Both the position numbers and the translations under genes were made by a program. A stretch of DNA of 64,000 nt from the NCBI RefSeq assembly GCF_035083965.1, contig NC_089739.1, positions 6,808,001-6,872,000 on the forward strand, written 5' to 3'. Of this stretch, positions 1 through 13,199 are shown one piece after another. The stretch's first letter is position 1. Each line of letters opens with the position of its first letter. The notes beneath the pieces were generated by a model. The model was given only the letters and a program-made list of their open reading frames with translations. It had not been told where the DNA came from and made no database searches. This DNA comes from Branchiostoma lanceolatum. Lineage: Eukaryota; Chordata; Leptocardii; Amphioxiformes; Branchiostomatidae.

Positions 1-3000
1 TTCCTTTTTACATATGATTTTTTTAATATGTATCTCTTTTTCAAACATTTTTCAAATTTTACATTTTCTTCATATTTTGCATAACTTTTTCATTTTCAAA
101 ATGTTGTTATTTCAATATTCATAGTCTTTTATAACTAAGCATGAAGCAGAAGTCTTTTGAAAATACGATATTTTATTGGCAAGCAAAGTACAGTGATGTT
201 TCACCAAATGTTTTGGAGGCAGTACGTCTGCAACGGTAGACAATAGATAGTGATAAAACCAAAGAGGTTAACCTCCAAGGTAAAACATCTTTTGTTCAGA
301 TTGGATAGGTTCTAATTCCATAAAAGGAAGATTAAATCCGGCAAACAATTTCAGCTTCTCGAGTTACTATGGCTCGGCTAGCCAATCACATGTTTATTAC
401 AGATTCCCTCAATCACATGGCCAATTCAAAAGCAGCTTCATTCAATGAAGGTGCCTCAATTTCAGCTAATGGCTACAAAAGGCCATAAAATTGCATTTTT
501 ATGACCCATCTGACAAAACAGTAATTTTGGTCTCTGGGGAAAAGGTCACGAATGCTGTGCCTGACCATCAAATGAACCCGGTAGTGATGTGGACGATATG
601 TGAATTGTGTGTCTAGGTATCTCCCATACGACTCTGGGTCTGAAGCGAAGCTGAGCTGTGCTTGCGAGTTAAGACTATTTGGTTGTTGCTTTTTCACGAA
701 TGTAATGTTAAAAATGGATCACCATCCACAAAGACAATCTATATTGTTATAAAGTACTTCCTCTAACCTTTGTAGGTGTATTCTCGTACAGTTTTAAATG
801 TTAGCCGCAAAACAGACTCAAAACAGACATAATCAGGACGGTGGACGATATCGACTTCCGAGCACCTTTGACCCACTCCTCACGTTTTCAGAAAGTCAAA
901 CGTGAGTGGGGCCGATGCCACGATGAAGGCCGATGTGACGGTAGAGGATTCGAGTATTCAGTGAATTTTATCGTTTATTGGATCTTTAAAAAAGTTAGCA
1001 AAAAGTGCTGAACATACAGATGCAGATAGACAGTTTACATCCTCAGCAGCAATTAAAAATATCCACATCGCTTTCGAGGAAACGAGCTACACACCCTCTA
1101 GAGGAAAGGTCCCGAACGCTGTGCCTGACCGTGAGATGAACCCGGTGCTGATGTGGACAAATGTACGTTAATCGGCGATATTGCACGATGTGGGTAATCA
1201 GGGAAGCGTGAAGTGCCGATAACAGTTAAGGTACGGATTGACAACGCAGTTGCCGCGCTGCCATAACGAATGCCTCCCTCGCACTCACCGTTTTAGTCAT
1301 CTCATTTCATAGGATTACGAACATCACACTTTTATCCACGATAAACTTAGTCTCCCCATACATCAAAGCAAATCAGCTTAACTATGTGCGGTATATATGT
1401 GAATCACACAGTAAAGAAATAACGAAATGCGTTATAGGTATTTTCAAGCCATGGGCTCGGATTTGCATCACATTTAGCGTAATTGCTTCCATGTTTATGT
1501 CTTTAGATAAAAGCGTTTTTCGTCGTAGAAAGTACCCATTTGTAACTCTACGATGCAGTTCTTACTGCTTTATTTCTGTTTAAGATCCATTACAGTCTAA
1601 CTGTAATGAACTGGCGTGATCCTTTCATTACTCAACAGGCCAAAATAGCGACGACTTCAGATTAGTCTTGATTCGGCACTATTGATCGAAACTACTCGAA
1701 GGTGACGCCAATAATTTTGAACAGCTAGATGAACCTTTTTGACCCTTGTGTGACCTATGCCTTGTGGTTGGTATTTCTGTTAATCTACATCTTGACCTAA
1801 GACAGATGTTGAATGTAAAAAGTTGATAGATTTCATTTCAGTTGAATTAATCAATACTTGCCACAGGTATTTGTGAAGAAAGTATATTGATTACAATTGC
1901 TTTTGATGTATTTAATGCAACTATTGCATTTACTAAGAATGCAGTTTGGCATGTATTGCCTACTTTTACAACTTCAACGTGGCCATGCTTTGGTTGAGCG
2001 CATTCTTAAGTTGTACCGAGCCTGTATGGACGGATTTGCAGCGAATAGAAGTGTAAAATGAGAGATTCTTATCGTTTTTTGACCCCGAAATGTCTGAAAG
2101 AATTGGATTATTTGACTCCTAACTTGTCCAATCGATCAATAGAGACCTGGTGTGATTACCAATGACTGGATTTACAATACGAATGTTCAGTATTACCCGA
2201 GGCACACTTTTCACACAAGTTAATCATAACTCATATCTATTCAAGCTGGTGTACATAATTCATGTCTGTGATAACGCTACAGCTTTGTTACCATGACCTA
2301 TCTCCTGATCATTGCATCCATCTATCGCTGGTTTCCAAATTCTAGTAACGTGTCTAGCAAAAACAGACGGTATGTGATCTCGAAAGGGTAGTTGATACAA
2401 AGCTTTGAAAGTGACTTCTAAAGTGTATCTTATTTATCTATTTTATTTACATTTATATCGATACATTTAATGAGCATTGGATATAACAATTGAAGCACAA
2501 GTACGTACATAGGAATCCTATGCTCATACAATTATGAAATAATAACAAAATAAGTAAAGTAATATTACAAAGGTAACACACAATAAGTTGAAACGAAATA
2601 ACAAAAAAAACATACTAATGGCTGGCGTACCAATATAACTAACCTAAACTGAATTAAATTAAACCAAGTAAATTCTAAACTGTATCAACCAAATATTTCA
2701 ATCGTAAAGTCTTTCGTATATTTGTCTTTTTATAACCTTTTTTGCCTTTAAAAGTTGCTGATGCCCAAAGCTTAAGGTCGTCCTAGTAAAGCAATCGCCA
2801 CTCAGTTTCACAAGTTAGACCTTTGACATTTACAAAGGTCTAGCACTATGTTTACTTCAGTCCGAAGCTTTGAACGTAATTACAGGGCCGGGAATAGACT
2901 ACACTGAAACTACATTCTGACATCTTTATCCCTTTCCTTTACCCCAGAGACCTACAAATTATAGATTTCTACGGTTAATTTTCCAAGACAGGAGTAAGAA

Positions 3001-3100
3001 AGCCCCAAAGCTGCGCTCGTCTCGCCTTATTAACAATCCATCTAAGAGAGGTGTGTCGTAAAGGGCTGTGTTTACTTCTGCTGTGTCAGCTAGTGCCGCC
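1..3100. other. Intergenic, no gene recognised
   Basis: No reading frame here has splice sites, composition or motifs I can defend as coding. The stretch is AT-rich, especially 2430-2720. The only structure seen is a degenerate direct repeat, listed separately. Confidence 0.6.
534..1165. repeat. Degenerate direct repeat pair (534-605 and 1096-1165)
   Basis: Two roughly 70-bp blocks about 560 bp apart share the order GCTGTGCCTGACC, then ATGAACCCGGT, then TGATGTGGAC, with scattered substitutions. They look like two old copies of one element or a local duplication. No coding potential is evident. Confidence 0.6.
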
Positions 3101-3179
3101 CGCGAGCGTCTTTTATGACAAAATCGATAGTTAACCTCTCTGGTACCACACTGAAAGAGCAAACACGAATATCGATCTG

Positions 3180-3382
3180 CGATCTCTCATTTATTCATTT
3201 ATTTATTCCACCCCGTTCATATTCTGTTTTAGTCCTTTATGTTCATCTCTGTAATCTTGATCTTTTGTTTATGAAATCAATGTAACCTATACGGTGTCCT
3301 ATAAGCCCGCATGGGCTGGGCGCCCTACGGTGCATGACACGTAAATAAACTTTTCATTCATTCATTCATTCATTCATTCACT
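3180..3382 (+). mobile_element. Probable 3' end of a non-LTR retrotransposon with (TTCA)n tail
   Basis: A non-coding stretch ends in GTAAATAAAC followed by TTTCATTCATTC repeats (about 3349-3382). An AATAAA-like signal running into a short tandem tail is typical of CR1/L2-type LINE 3' ends. I cannot see an intact reverse transcriptase frame upstream, so this is a truncated copy or a look-alike. Similar ATAAAGG...TTCATT...TTATTC tails lie near 23632-23665 (+) and 35945-36050 (-). Confidence 0.45.
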
Positions 3383-4837
3383 TTCATTTTATCTTTACCT
3401 AAATGTACCCTTTTCAAAGTGCCAAAAGCAAAAAACAACTTGAGGCATGAAAAAAGTGTACCGCTACCGTGTGTGCTTTTATTCCTTCCTTTTGAAAATG
3501 GGTTATTGAGGGAACATGCTAATTGCAACATCTATAATACCGGCATGTATCAGAAAGAAGTGATGGTTTACTTTTGCCAGATTGGTGTCAATTGACTCTT
3601 ACCGAAAAAAAAGCCACGGATAAAAGTTAACTTACGTTCCTTGCATAGATGGTTGAACCTTACATGAATGATGAACTTAGATGTACGTTCTTTCTCACCA
3701 TGTAGTTAACGTGTTGCCTTGGGCGTCTCCAGAGGTGTTGTAGTCGATATAACTTATTTTGATTGGCAATTCATGCACCAGAGGGATACACTTGGTGATT
3801 TTAAACTGCCTTGCCCCAGATTACATTCCAGTTTTATATCCTGATCGATGACAATGTGGAACAGTACGCTTTAATCAATACCCAATGTAAATTACGTTCT
3901 TCACAAAGTTGCATTTTCACCAATATTTATACATATTCCATAGAGACAAAGCATACTCTATTAGCCGTTAGATAATCAAATGAGCTTTACTTTCTTGGCG
4001 CTAGTTCTGGGAATATCACTGTACGCCAATGACAGTACGAGTTTGTGTTAAACGGCTTAAAGAGACCGTGTACACTTCACGTGGGAAATCTCGTCTGTAA
4101 TACGATGATTGATGATGACTGATAATATCTACAGCTGAGTTTCAATGTCAGTCGTAGAAATCCCTTACAGAGAGTCACGAGACGTGTATTCTTTCGATCC
4201 TACATGTATGATTCTTATTGATCGGTACATCAAAGGGGAAACCTCTGATGTAAGCGGATAGAGAAATCACAAGATAAACATTGCGTAACATCAGAGAGGC
4301 AAAGATCTTTGGAGCTGCCGGTTTCGACGAAGACCGCATTCTCTTACTTAAAACTCTGACAACGCTTACCAAATTCATTCGATATTTTCAGGACATAACA
4401 GATTCTCAGACGAATGGTTTAGTATATGTCTTTCTTGAGCTTTAATGCTCCTGTGTTAGTTTCTCTTTCAGGTATTGCTAGATCTTGTATTTCACCAGAT
4501 TCTGGCATCAGCTCCGTAAGGTCATTCTATTGACCAGTGATTATTCAGTTTTGGAAGGAAGATGTCGATGTTCCATTTGGGTATTTCATTTATTTTCGAG
4601 AATGCTTCATGAAGGGGCTATATTCGAGGACACTCTCCAGTACCTGGCATCGACAACAATCTTTGATTTATCGAACCAACACGGACTCTGCTGGAAGATG
4701 GTTCTTTGAGCATCAACCGAACGTAATGTAAACTATTAGTCTTCCTTTGGCGAGACGCACAGTTCGTGCTTCAAGGACAGCAAGTCTGATTTGTGGATTA
4801 CCCCCTGAAATAGTTTAAACCCACCCATACGTTGTTA

Positions 4838-5040
4838 CCTCCATGAAAAAGGGAGGTATTGTGTTTGTCTGTTTGTGAGTATGCGTCTGTCTAAGGGTAT
4901 GTTTTGCGTGTTTCCTTATATCCTCAAGTCATCACAACTTAAGAACCTCTGGATGGATTGTAATGATATCGTCTATGTGGGCATGTCTTAGGAAGATAAA
5001 GGTCAAGGTCGATTTTGGGTCCCCTGGTATGTTATCTTCC
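4838..5040 (-). repeat. Dispersed repeat, family also at 24830-25195 and 29940-30300
   Basis: The block beginning GTTACCTCCATG and containing GGAGGTATTGTGTTTG is, in reverse complement, the same type of sequence as the end of the 24.8-25.2 kb element (CCTCCGTACACAGAGGTAAC). It is a non-coding interspersed repeat; the class is not determined. Confidence 0.5.
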
Positions 5041-6400
5041 CACTGCAGCAGAACTTCCGATTTCTGTATCTTTTGCCCTGGAAACGCTATGGTCTTGTTT
5101 AAATCTACCATCGTTGTTTTAGTGTAGTGAACTTTGCACAAGTGAACCACTAACGCGTTCCATTTCGAATTTGAAGCATAGATACTTCAAAGCACAATTT
5201 ACAATTGTCTCAATATGACATTGCATTACGCTTTCTTTTCTATCCCGCACTACCAAACCCAAATTCTGTATTGCTGTTCCTCTATTGTACTTGCGTTTGT
5301 CATTGTTAGTTTTAATTTTCACTTTCCAGTGGTGATACTAATCCTCGCAACTTACTGTACTTCAGAACTTTCCATGTTGATCAATTGATAATGAAAAAAA
5401 CATTCAAAGATCACAAGGCCACGTCGTTTTGACATGAAGCACAGGATCCATACTTCGATAGAATCCTACAAAGCCAACTCTCATGGTATACCCTATTGCA
5501 CATAACACACAAAAGGGACACCAAGCCCCCAACAGGTATGTAACAGGCTTTCAGTATGGAATCCCCTGTCCGATAAATCAGCCAATTTGGCATTATCCTG
5601 TACTTTAGCGGCTCCTGGAGTGTTGATTCTAGAATGGCTGTATACCCCACGCGTCCATTTGTAAAGATGAACGTCAGAGTAAAGATAATGCCCGACCTTT
5701 TCAGAGCTGCAGTGAAGGCCGCTCCAATTTATTAGTGTCAGTTTGGTAGCGCCGTTCTCAAACATGACTTCTAATTGTGTGTCAGAGAGATCGAGGACAT
5801 TCAAGCGATGAAGTAAGTATTGAAAACCATTTTTTGCTTAATGATACGCTGGCAAAATTACTTTTGATAAATAAAGTGATGAGTTATATGATTAGGTATG
5901 TTACATTTGGGCAGCAGATAGACATGACGATGGAACACATAGTCGGTTTATACCACCATTGTCATTGATTCGACCTTATTCGAGTAGTCCACTACTTTAA
6001 ATTGATCATATATGCTGAAATGGTCGTAGAAATGTTTTGATAAGGCGGCGGGGAAACATTTTGTTGTGTTAAAATTGTGTTAAAGCCATGGGAAGTATCG
6101 TATTCCCTTGAATACATTGCAAATAAATTGCTATAAATTTCATTCATACAGGTATCTCAGCACCAGCGACATTGGTGAGGACCTCCTTCGAGCATAAAAG
6201 AGCTACAACATTTTAGTGCACTGTATGATCAGATAGTGGTTTTCATAAGAACTGCGAAACTTATAAAATGGAATCGTCATAAAATTGAGTAGGGCATAAT
6301 CTCTTAGATAGTATTATCAAAGCACGACATACATGACAAAGATATTTAACATACTGTTTGCTTGACCCTCCGTGAATAGTTTCATCAGGTTGGTAAGTCA

Positions 6401-6506
6401 CTGAATAAAAAGACTCTTTTCGCGCAACCAAGAGATTTATTCATGGTCACCGAAACATCGGTTGAATAAATCTTTTGGTTGTGTAAAAAGAGTCTTTTTT
6501 ATTCAG
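6401..6506. mobile_element. Foldback/MITE-like palindrome, about 50-bp arms
   Basis: The left arm starts CTGAATAAAAAGACTC and the right arm ends GAGTCTTTTTTATTCAG. The arms pair almost throughout (CGCAACCAAGAGATTTATTC against GAATAAATCTTTTGGTTGTG), leaving a short loop. A fragment with the same GATTTATTGGTTGTGTAAA core lies at 63548-63573, so this is a dispersed non-autonomous element. Confidence 0.75.
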
Positions 6507-7381
6507 TTTGCTTTGAAATATAATCAAAATGTACTATTGTGCTTGCAAGTCTAATATCATGTCGAAAGCCATTTTACCGGTTGGCTGTAGAATGATACAG
6601 ATACATACATACAGAAGGGCTTGTAAGAAGATACGAGAATATATCATCCTTAACTTTTTCCTGTCAAGGATTCCCTTTTTTTGTGAACAACACCCTGAAA
6701 AGATAATGCTTTAAATGTCACTGGTTAACCTTTTAACACGCTTAGCACTAAGAGTGTATTCTGCGTCGGAATTTTTCATTTCAATAGATTCTTACCAGGG
6801 GCTAAACGTGGTGCCACATCTTTATTGGAATGTCGTTTCTTTTAAACCGACAGTAAATACAGGTCGTAGGCTAAAGAAGAGTTATCTGCTCACTTTTCTA
6901 CATGTCAGCGAGCTGACTTCCTTGCGAAAAATGGCGCTATAAAATAGAAAGATTTCACCCGAGGAGCAATGACTCTCCAGGCGACACGCAGAAAATCAAT
7001 AAAATCACGCTTTGCTTGCAATCCTTGGTGATGATTACAAATTTAGATGGATTTGTGTACAGCCAACATCTGGCAGCAAACAAAGAGGCGGCATCCATTT
7101 CCGTAGGAGAGAAAAATCAATGGTGAAAGACATGTTGAAGCTTTCATCGTTACTGAAAGGTGTAGGTCACAACCAATGGGATGCGAAAACATGCAAATCT
7201 GTTACGATGCACCTTTCAACCTATGGAAAACCGTTATATAGCACTTAAACACCTGCCAACAGCCATGTTGATATTCATCCTCGCTGTGATGATAATAACT
7301 AAATCACCATTCTGAGGAGGATTTTTTCCGACTCACTGACGCTAAATATATCATTCGTCTCATGGAACAAGGGTATCTGTA

Positions 7382-7623
7382 GCCTCCTTCCCAGGCCGTT
7401 TAGGAGCGCCGGCGTTTATTTTTGGGAAAGCGCTGATTCGCGATTTTAAACAATTGCCAGGTTCTTATGCCGGGGGATCCTTTCTGCATCGCTAGAAGAA
7501 ATCTCCCAGCATTAGAACCTGGTAAATGTTGAAAATCGCGAATCAGCGCTTTCTCAAAAATAAACGCCGCCCCCACCCATCAAACATAAACGCTGGCGCT
7601 CCTAAAAGGTCTGCGGCGGAGGC
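7382..7623. mobile_element. MITE with long terminal inverted repeats and TA flanks
   Basis: The left arm (GCCTCCTTCCCAGGCC..., 7382-7475) and right arm (7509-7623, ending GCGGAGGC) are inverted copies sharing AAAGCGCTGATTCGCGATTTT and TTTAGGAGCGCC. The right arm carries an extra segment of about 25 bp. The element is flanked by TA (7380-7381 and 7624-7625), as expected for Tc1/mariner-type insertion. It encodes no protein. Confidence 0.8.
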
Positions 7624-8219
7624 TATATACTTGCAGGCTTTGGTGACGTCCCTACTGGAACAAATACGATAAGGGCCCGTCGACGCCATAGATCTCCAGA
7701 TTAAGACTCTCACATGGGACACCGGGTACATAGAACCACTTAACTTATCATTGCCAAGGTTATGGATGAACTTAGGTTTTGCGGAAGTTATGTATGATCA
7801 GTTTAGAATAGCTAGATAAAAGATGCATTAATAACAAAGAGTTGTCGATATGAAAGCTTCTATGAATTTCTTTTCGGTAACACATTGTCTCTTGAGAGAA
7901 GTAGGTGCCAAGAAACTTGTTTCAAACTATGATAGGCCTAGGATTTTTTTAGGCATAGAACTTGGGATTACGCCAATTTTCTTACTGGAATAGAAGCAAG
8001 TACAAACGAAATGTTTGAGAAATGTCAATACTATGAAGTTTCCACCTCCCATAGTACTAGTGCCCTTTAATCTACTAAGACTAGAAAACCAATAGCACGA
8101 AAGAGACTACATGCATCGAGTTGTAAGAGGTATTCCAGGACCTGCCCGTGTTGTTGTATTCATTTTAGTACATATATATATTTATCAATCTATTAGTAAC
8201 TAAGTATCCTTCCCAAAGC

Positions 8220-8430
8220 TTACATGTACAGGTCGATGCCAATCTCTGTTTCTATATTCCTTGGGCCACACACTTGTGCACGCAGTTTAGCATGGGGCTT
8301 AGTCCACTGGCAGTGGGAACTCTTTGCCATAACTATAAGTGCTGAGTGCTTTGCAGAGAAAGCATTACCGGAATGACACGGCTGGCGTTCAAGCCACAAC
8401 CTCCCAGTTGCAAAACGAGCACTCAATTTA
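8220..8430 (+). repeat. Dispersed element related to 14160-14290 and 40895-40990
   Basis: It contains CCTTGGGCCACAC...GGGGCTTAGTCC...AAGTGCTGAGTGC. These blocks recur in the same order at 14167-14290, and the first two recur at 40908-40940. It looks like a tRNA-related SINE module or MITE. No coding potential. Confidence 0.5.
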
Positions 8431-8748
8431 CGAGGCTATTGCACCGATTTGTATCATTGTATGCTATATCTTGATACATAGACATTCATATGCAAAGTCG
8501 TGCCCAATAGCTCATTGCATGTAACGTTACAGAACCAAGGTAAAATTAAAGTAAGGGAGCATACTGCTAATGTCTAATCAACTATAAGGTGCTACGTTTA
8601 CTATCTTAATTAATTGTAGAGAAAATTCAATAGGAGAATATTGTAGCATGCCACCGCATGTCCACTGATATCAGCTTGAAAATACTATGTAGAGAGTGGT
8701 GGTGTTGTTTTCTCAGATAATCTGTATTCTCTGCCACCTTATGTGCAG

Positions 8749-8955
8749 GACGTACTAATGTGTGTGTGTGGGCGCGACCTTGTGTTTCACGAACTTGGTA
8801 TGTATGAAGTGATCTTGTCTCCAAACAAACTTGCCGGATCCTTGATGTCAGTAATTGGTAATCTGCATGCAGACGACCGCAGAGTTCCTCTTGTACTTGT
8901 CAGATATCCTCCAGGAAAATTACCAGAGAAGCCTTTGACGTTGGAGCAAGATTGG
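8749..8955 (+). CDS. Orphan internal exon candidate (69 codons, unknown gene)
   Basis: A pyrimidine-rich tract and TTATGTGCAG precede an open stretch of exactly 207 nt that ends AGATTGG before GTGAGT. Both sites fit the GT-AG consensus and the exon is symmetric, phase 0 to 0. It would encode 69 residues, starting DVLMCVCGRDLVF and ending KPLTLEQDW, of ordinary globular composition. I do not recognise a family. No partner exons could be found within about 8 kb on either side, so it may belong to a gene with very large introns, be a relic, or be chance. No start, stop or promoter is assigned. Confidence 0.35.
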
Positions 8956-9114
8956 GTGAGTGGGGTAGACTATAATGGATTACTGTAGCGTATTACCCTT
9001 ATTTTCTACCTTGTTGAAACAAAGTCTTCTATGAATACAAAGTCTACATGATAAGCCCCGGTGCCGATTGCACCACCAACACCATACATAAGTAAGGACT
9101 GTAAGGTTTGATCC

Positions 9115-9260
9115 ACTCACACCGGGGTGGACCCCTACTCTTATCGATACGTGTAGTGGGTTCTTTAACGTTCTAAAGATGCTGTTCTCCTCAAACAGCA
9201 TCCTGGGTCGGTGAAACGTCACATCCGGTAGGACTGAGGTCCTAAACAAGAGCGAGCAAA
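9115..9260 (-). mobile_element. SINE fragment (minus strand)
   Basis: GTGTAGTGGGTTCTTTAACG is the reverse complement of the CGTTAAAGAACCCACCACAC block in the tail of the SINE at 13.2-13.5 kb and 40.9-41.2 kb. The rest is diverged and the tRNA-like head is missing. Confidence 0.55.
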
Positions 9261-10652
9261 TCAGTGTACAGAACATCAATGGGTATGTCGGGGTCGTACA
9301 AACGACCTTGTGATTCATAAGTAGAATTGCTATCCAATAAGCCACTACACGTATACCCCATGCAGTCCCGACGAAAGGCTAATTTAGAGTCTTACTTTTA
9401 TGACGTACTCTCCATACATGCGAGGATAGCTTTGCACAGTCATCATTGGTAATGTCGTGTAGGATATTAGACCGCCATTACTTCATTAGTGCACCTCGTC
9501 ATTAACAGTAACGATGTTTCAACCAAATATTCCAGGCGCCACCATCAAAACTCACCCAGACTCTGACAAATACATGTCTAGTTGCGGTATTGTTAGAAGT
9601 TCATAAAGAGAAAAGTTTTTAAATTCCTTTGTAAAGAAGTTTTTAAACACCAAAATCGGTATGGCGCCAGTGAGTTTATAGCCGGCAATGCGACGTGAAC
9701 TTTATATCCTATCAACGATAACTTGTTACGTAGATTACTACCTTTCATCTCTACACTTTAGCTGACTGCAATCGCAGGATAAGGCCACGAATGGGACAAT
9801 ACCATAAGCGCTGAAAGGCGAAGCTATAATCTCTGCTTCATACCAGCCCTAATGCTTCTACAGACTCGAAGGTGTACCTCTTTCATGTAAGCTATTGCTG
9901 GAGGCGGATTCCAAGAAATGTTGAGGCGGATTCCCAACTGTATTAGGTTCTTTTAAAGCAGGTCTTTTGGTAAAGATAAAATGTCCCCGAGGCAGAAAAC
10001 ATTCTGAATGAACTACACGGGTACTTAGGACGCCGCACACGCCAAGGGAATCGCCTGTTGGAGAAGATAAGGCAATATCCAGTACACCAAGCGTTCACTG
10101 GAGTAATAGAAACAGGATCAAGAAGTCCTTATTTGCAGGAAATGAAATCAAGTGGAATGAAAGAAGGTTGTAAACTTGTAGATCTTGCCAGGCGGAACAA
10201 CGGAATTAGTCCATGGATCAGACAATGAAACGAGATGAGCACAATCCACGACGTGAACGAAATTGCTTCAAATCAATCGCGAGCTGAGGGATATAGAAAA
10301 GGGCTCTTTGATATGATATAAACCTACCGGTGCATAGCAAAGGTACTTCAAGTACACTGCCGTTCACTCTCCAAATCCTTTGGTATGGGAAGATTGGACG
10401 CTAGAGTAATGTGCCATCAAGTACAAAACTGTATTGGCCAGTTAATTTTGAGAGCTTACCTAATGTCGGTGTGTGAGTTTTTGGATGCGTTACATTCAAA
10501 TGAAGTTCTTTTCTGCCATCACTACAAGAGTTGGAAGATCCCAGGCCTCCGTGCAATATTTAGAGATTTTCGTATGTCTTGTTTAATTGCAGTTCATTAG
10601 ATATGCAATGAGTACTCATTTCCACCTTAGTGAAGTGGGGAAAGTCGTGTCT

Positions 10653-10745
10653 GTATCTGTATCTATATAGCCGGTATAACCGCCATTCGGCGTAACACAC
10701 CAGCTTTATAAAGTGCCCTTCCCAAGGGCACAACATCTATATATG
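10653..10745 (+). repeat. Dispersed repeat with ATAGCCGGTATAACCGC core
   Basis: The core ATAGCCGGTATAACCGCC followed by TTCGGCGTAACACACCAGC occurs here, at 20674-20745 and at 21713-21785 (+), and inverted at 23545-23590. At this locus it runs into CTTCCCAAGGGCACAACATC, a block also found in the SINE at 53.98 kb. It is a non-coding interspersed family. Confidence 0.75.
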
Positions 10746-10764
10746 GGATTGCGTCTGGGCAACA

Positions 10765-11260
10765 GCATTCGTTGGCAATGTACAATGTCTAGGGTATAGT
10801 TCATTTGTAGTTAGGCAAACCGTCAGCACTTTAGGTGGAGCGGGACGTCACGAGAGACCAACAAAATGTTGGGAAGCTGGGCTATGGGGAAGACGACGAA
10901 CGAATTTCACAGGGTCCTTCATGATATATCAGGAAGAATGTTTTGCGTCTTGCATTTGGATACTAGTATATCATTCGTTGGCAATGTGCATTGTCCAGGG
11001 TCTAGTTAATTTGTAATTAGGCCAACTTTCTGCACTTAAGATGGAGTGTGTCGTCACGAGAGACCAACAAAAAGTTGGACTGGGGAATTTGACCGGGTCC
11101 TTCCTGATATATCAGGAAGTACCCTGTTTTTTGTCTTGCAGTTGGAAATAGCATTCGTTGGCAATGTACATTGCCCAGAGTCTAGTTTATTTGCAGTTAG
11201 TCAAACTTTAGATGTACTGGGTCGTCACAAGAGACCAACAAAAAGTTGGGAAGGTACCAC
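10765..11260 (+). repeat. Three-unit tandem satellite, units about 180-208 bp
   Basis: The unit start CATTCGTTGGCAATGT occurs near 10766, 10973 and 11152. Within each unit GTCACGAGAGACCAACAAAA recurs (GTCACAAGAGACC in the third). Units 2 and 3 are separated from their predecessors by a segment carrying GATATATCAGGAAG, and lengths differ because of small deletions. No reading frame persists across units, so it is not coding. Confidence 0.8.
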
Positions 11261-11269
11261 TTAATGGAA

Positions 11270-13190
11270 GTCCGTGACCGTACTAGTGTATACCATTGGC
11301 CTGTAAATGCCCCCCTCGACGACTGTCCGTATTATCTTACGGCAATAAACGAAGAAAATTACCAATGTGCCTAGTCGAACTACCACCGGGAACAGACTCA
11401 ACTTGGCTGTGAAGATTTCGTTTTCACACAAAAATCAATACCTTTCCAGCAAACCGCTCGATATAATGCTTTCGAAGCCACCCCCAACGAATATCTACTT
11501 TGAAAGTTCCAAACTCCTTGTTTATGACTGATGTAATACCGTCGTTCAACATGGCCGACCAATTATCGGTTCTTGAATGTCCCGTTACGCATTTGAAAAA
11601 GTCTACAGACAAGACGTCAAATTGGTTTGTTTAATAATGAATGGATTTGAAGAAGGCTGGGGTCGCGTTATTGGTCGGGTTCCCACGGGTCAGAAAGTTG
11701 AAAATGTCCCTCAGAACGAAAGGTATCTGTACTGAGAGGTCTTGTATAATTGCCTACGTGTACAGAGGTTTTGTTTTCGGTGTTGCTGAAAGTTTGTGTT
11801 TTGTGTGTCCATATATAGTTATTTTAATACACTGTCAGTAGAATGGCTGAAAGTGAGCGGGAAGGTGGGGTCACAGCAAAGGTCACACTAGCAGAGAGTA
11901 ACAGGGATATTAGAGGTGTTAGAACTAGTCATGTATAATTATCGGACATGACAGACATTCTAGGTCATGGTGTCAATGGAAGAAGCTACTAATTCACGGA
12001 GACGTATTGCTTTAGGTCTGCTTGGTTCTGTGCTTTCGCAGTTATGTATTTTCCATGTGGTCGTCAAGTTCACCGTAGAGTAAAAGGAAGTGATCAATGG
12101 ATACATGTAATATCAATCAAAGCCTTACAACATACGAAAAACTCTAAATATATCACGGAGGCGCAAAATCTTCGAACTCTTGCTTTGATCAAAAAAGACT
12201 TCGTAATGCCTGGGCAATATGTGTTCCATTATTTGCTCTGCGTCTGGTCTGTAGATGCTCATTTGGCGATTTGTAATGAAATCTGTTGAAGTTCTCGTCC
12301 TGTGCTGTAAGTTTAAGTCTCCTCACGTTTAGATTTACCGCCTCAATCCGCGACTCTCTCCCGACAAATCCTTCCTGACTTGGACAGGCATTTTGGCTAA
12401 ATCAGGCGTGACAGAATAGACGAGAACGACATTTTCCAGCTTATAGCACTTAGGAGGTCGCTCTGTAGTTCAAGGGCTTCGGGGATTGAAAGATCAAGGT
12501 TGACGGTTTCGGGATTGTTTGGGTGTGTGAATTTTCTTTTCTATTGTCAACTTTCATGTACTATGTGCAACATGGATAATTTTTTTCCCTCAAACGACCA
12601 AAAATTATAGCTCTTTGGGCTTTTCTTAGATCCAGCCAGCCAAGTTGACTGCAAACACTGCGAGGAAAGGAGTGTAGCTGTTTCACGCCGTGGGCTTAAT
12701 GGGTACAGTGCTGACTTTGCATATCCGGCTGGTCGAGGGTAACGTTAGGTATACCAAAGTTGGCATTCCAACGTATGGAAACGGGCACCGCCGTAAACAC
12801 CGAAAGGTTTTTTTCTGAAGTTTTTATCAGAATAGTCTCTACCATACGCAAATTGGTCGCATTCTGTACTCCCAGGCCGACTTACTCCTCTGGCACGTTA
12901 TCTATTGGGCCAATTTCTACTATTTTTCCAGCGACCTATAGAGTCTGGCAGACTTTTGTGAGAAAACACATTCCGTCCCCGTGATTTGTTGGGTGTGACC
13001 GGCCATTTCTTTTTCCAATTTTCCTGCTTATAGACCGTGTGGGAGGTATTTTATCAGACTTGTGAAGGCTTTAGTGTACTTTCGTGAAATCTCCACGGCA
13101 CGAAACGCAATTCATGTAGTAATGAAATGATATTTAGAGTTGAGTCTACCCGTAAATCATGTGCCCCGATTCTATGGCTGTAGTAGACTG
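11270..13190. other. Intergenic, nothing recognised
   Basis: I found no supported exon, RNA gene or clear repeat. Short open frames lack splice sites or codon bias. Confidence 0.5.
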
Positions 13191-13199
13191 AGAAAAGAC

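Noticed and set aside
4470-4731. Possible degraded exon after TTTCTCTTTCAG
   Set aside because: The acceptor is good, but the best-looking frame contains an internal stop and no donor or family could be supported.
5493-5804. 103-codon minus frame
   Set aside because: It reads like possible protein, but no convincing acceptor, no family and no neighbouring exons were found.
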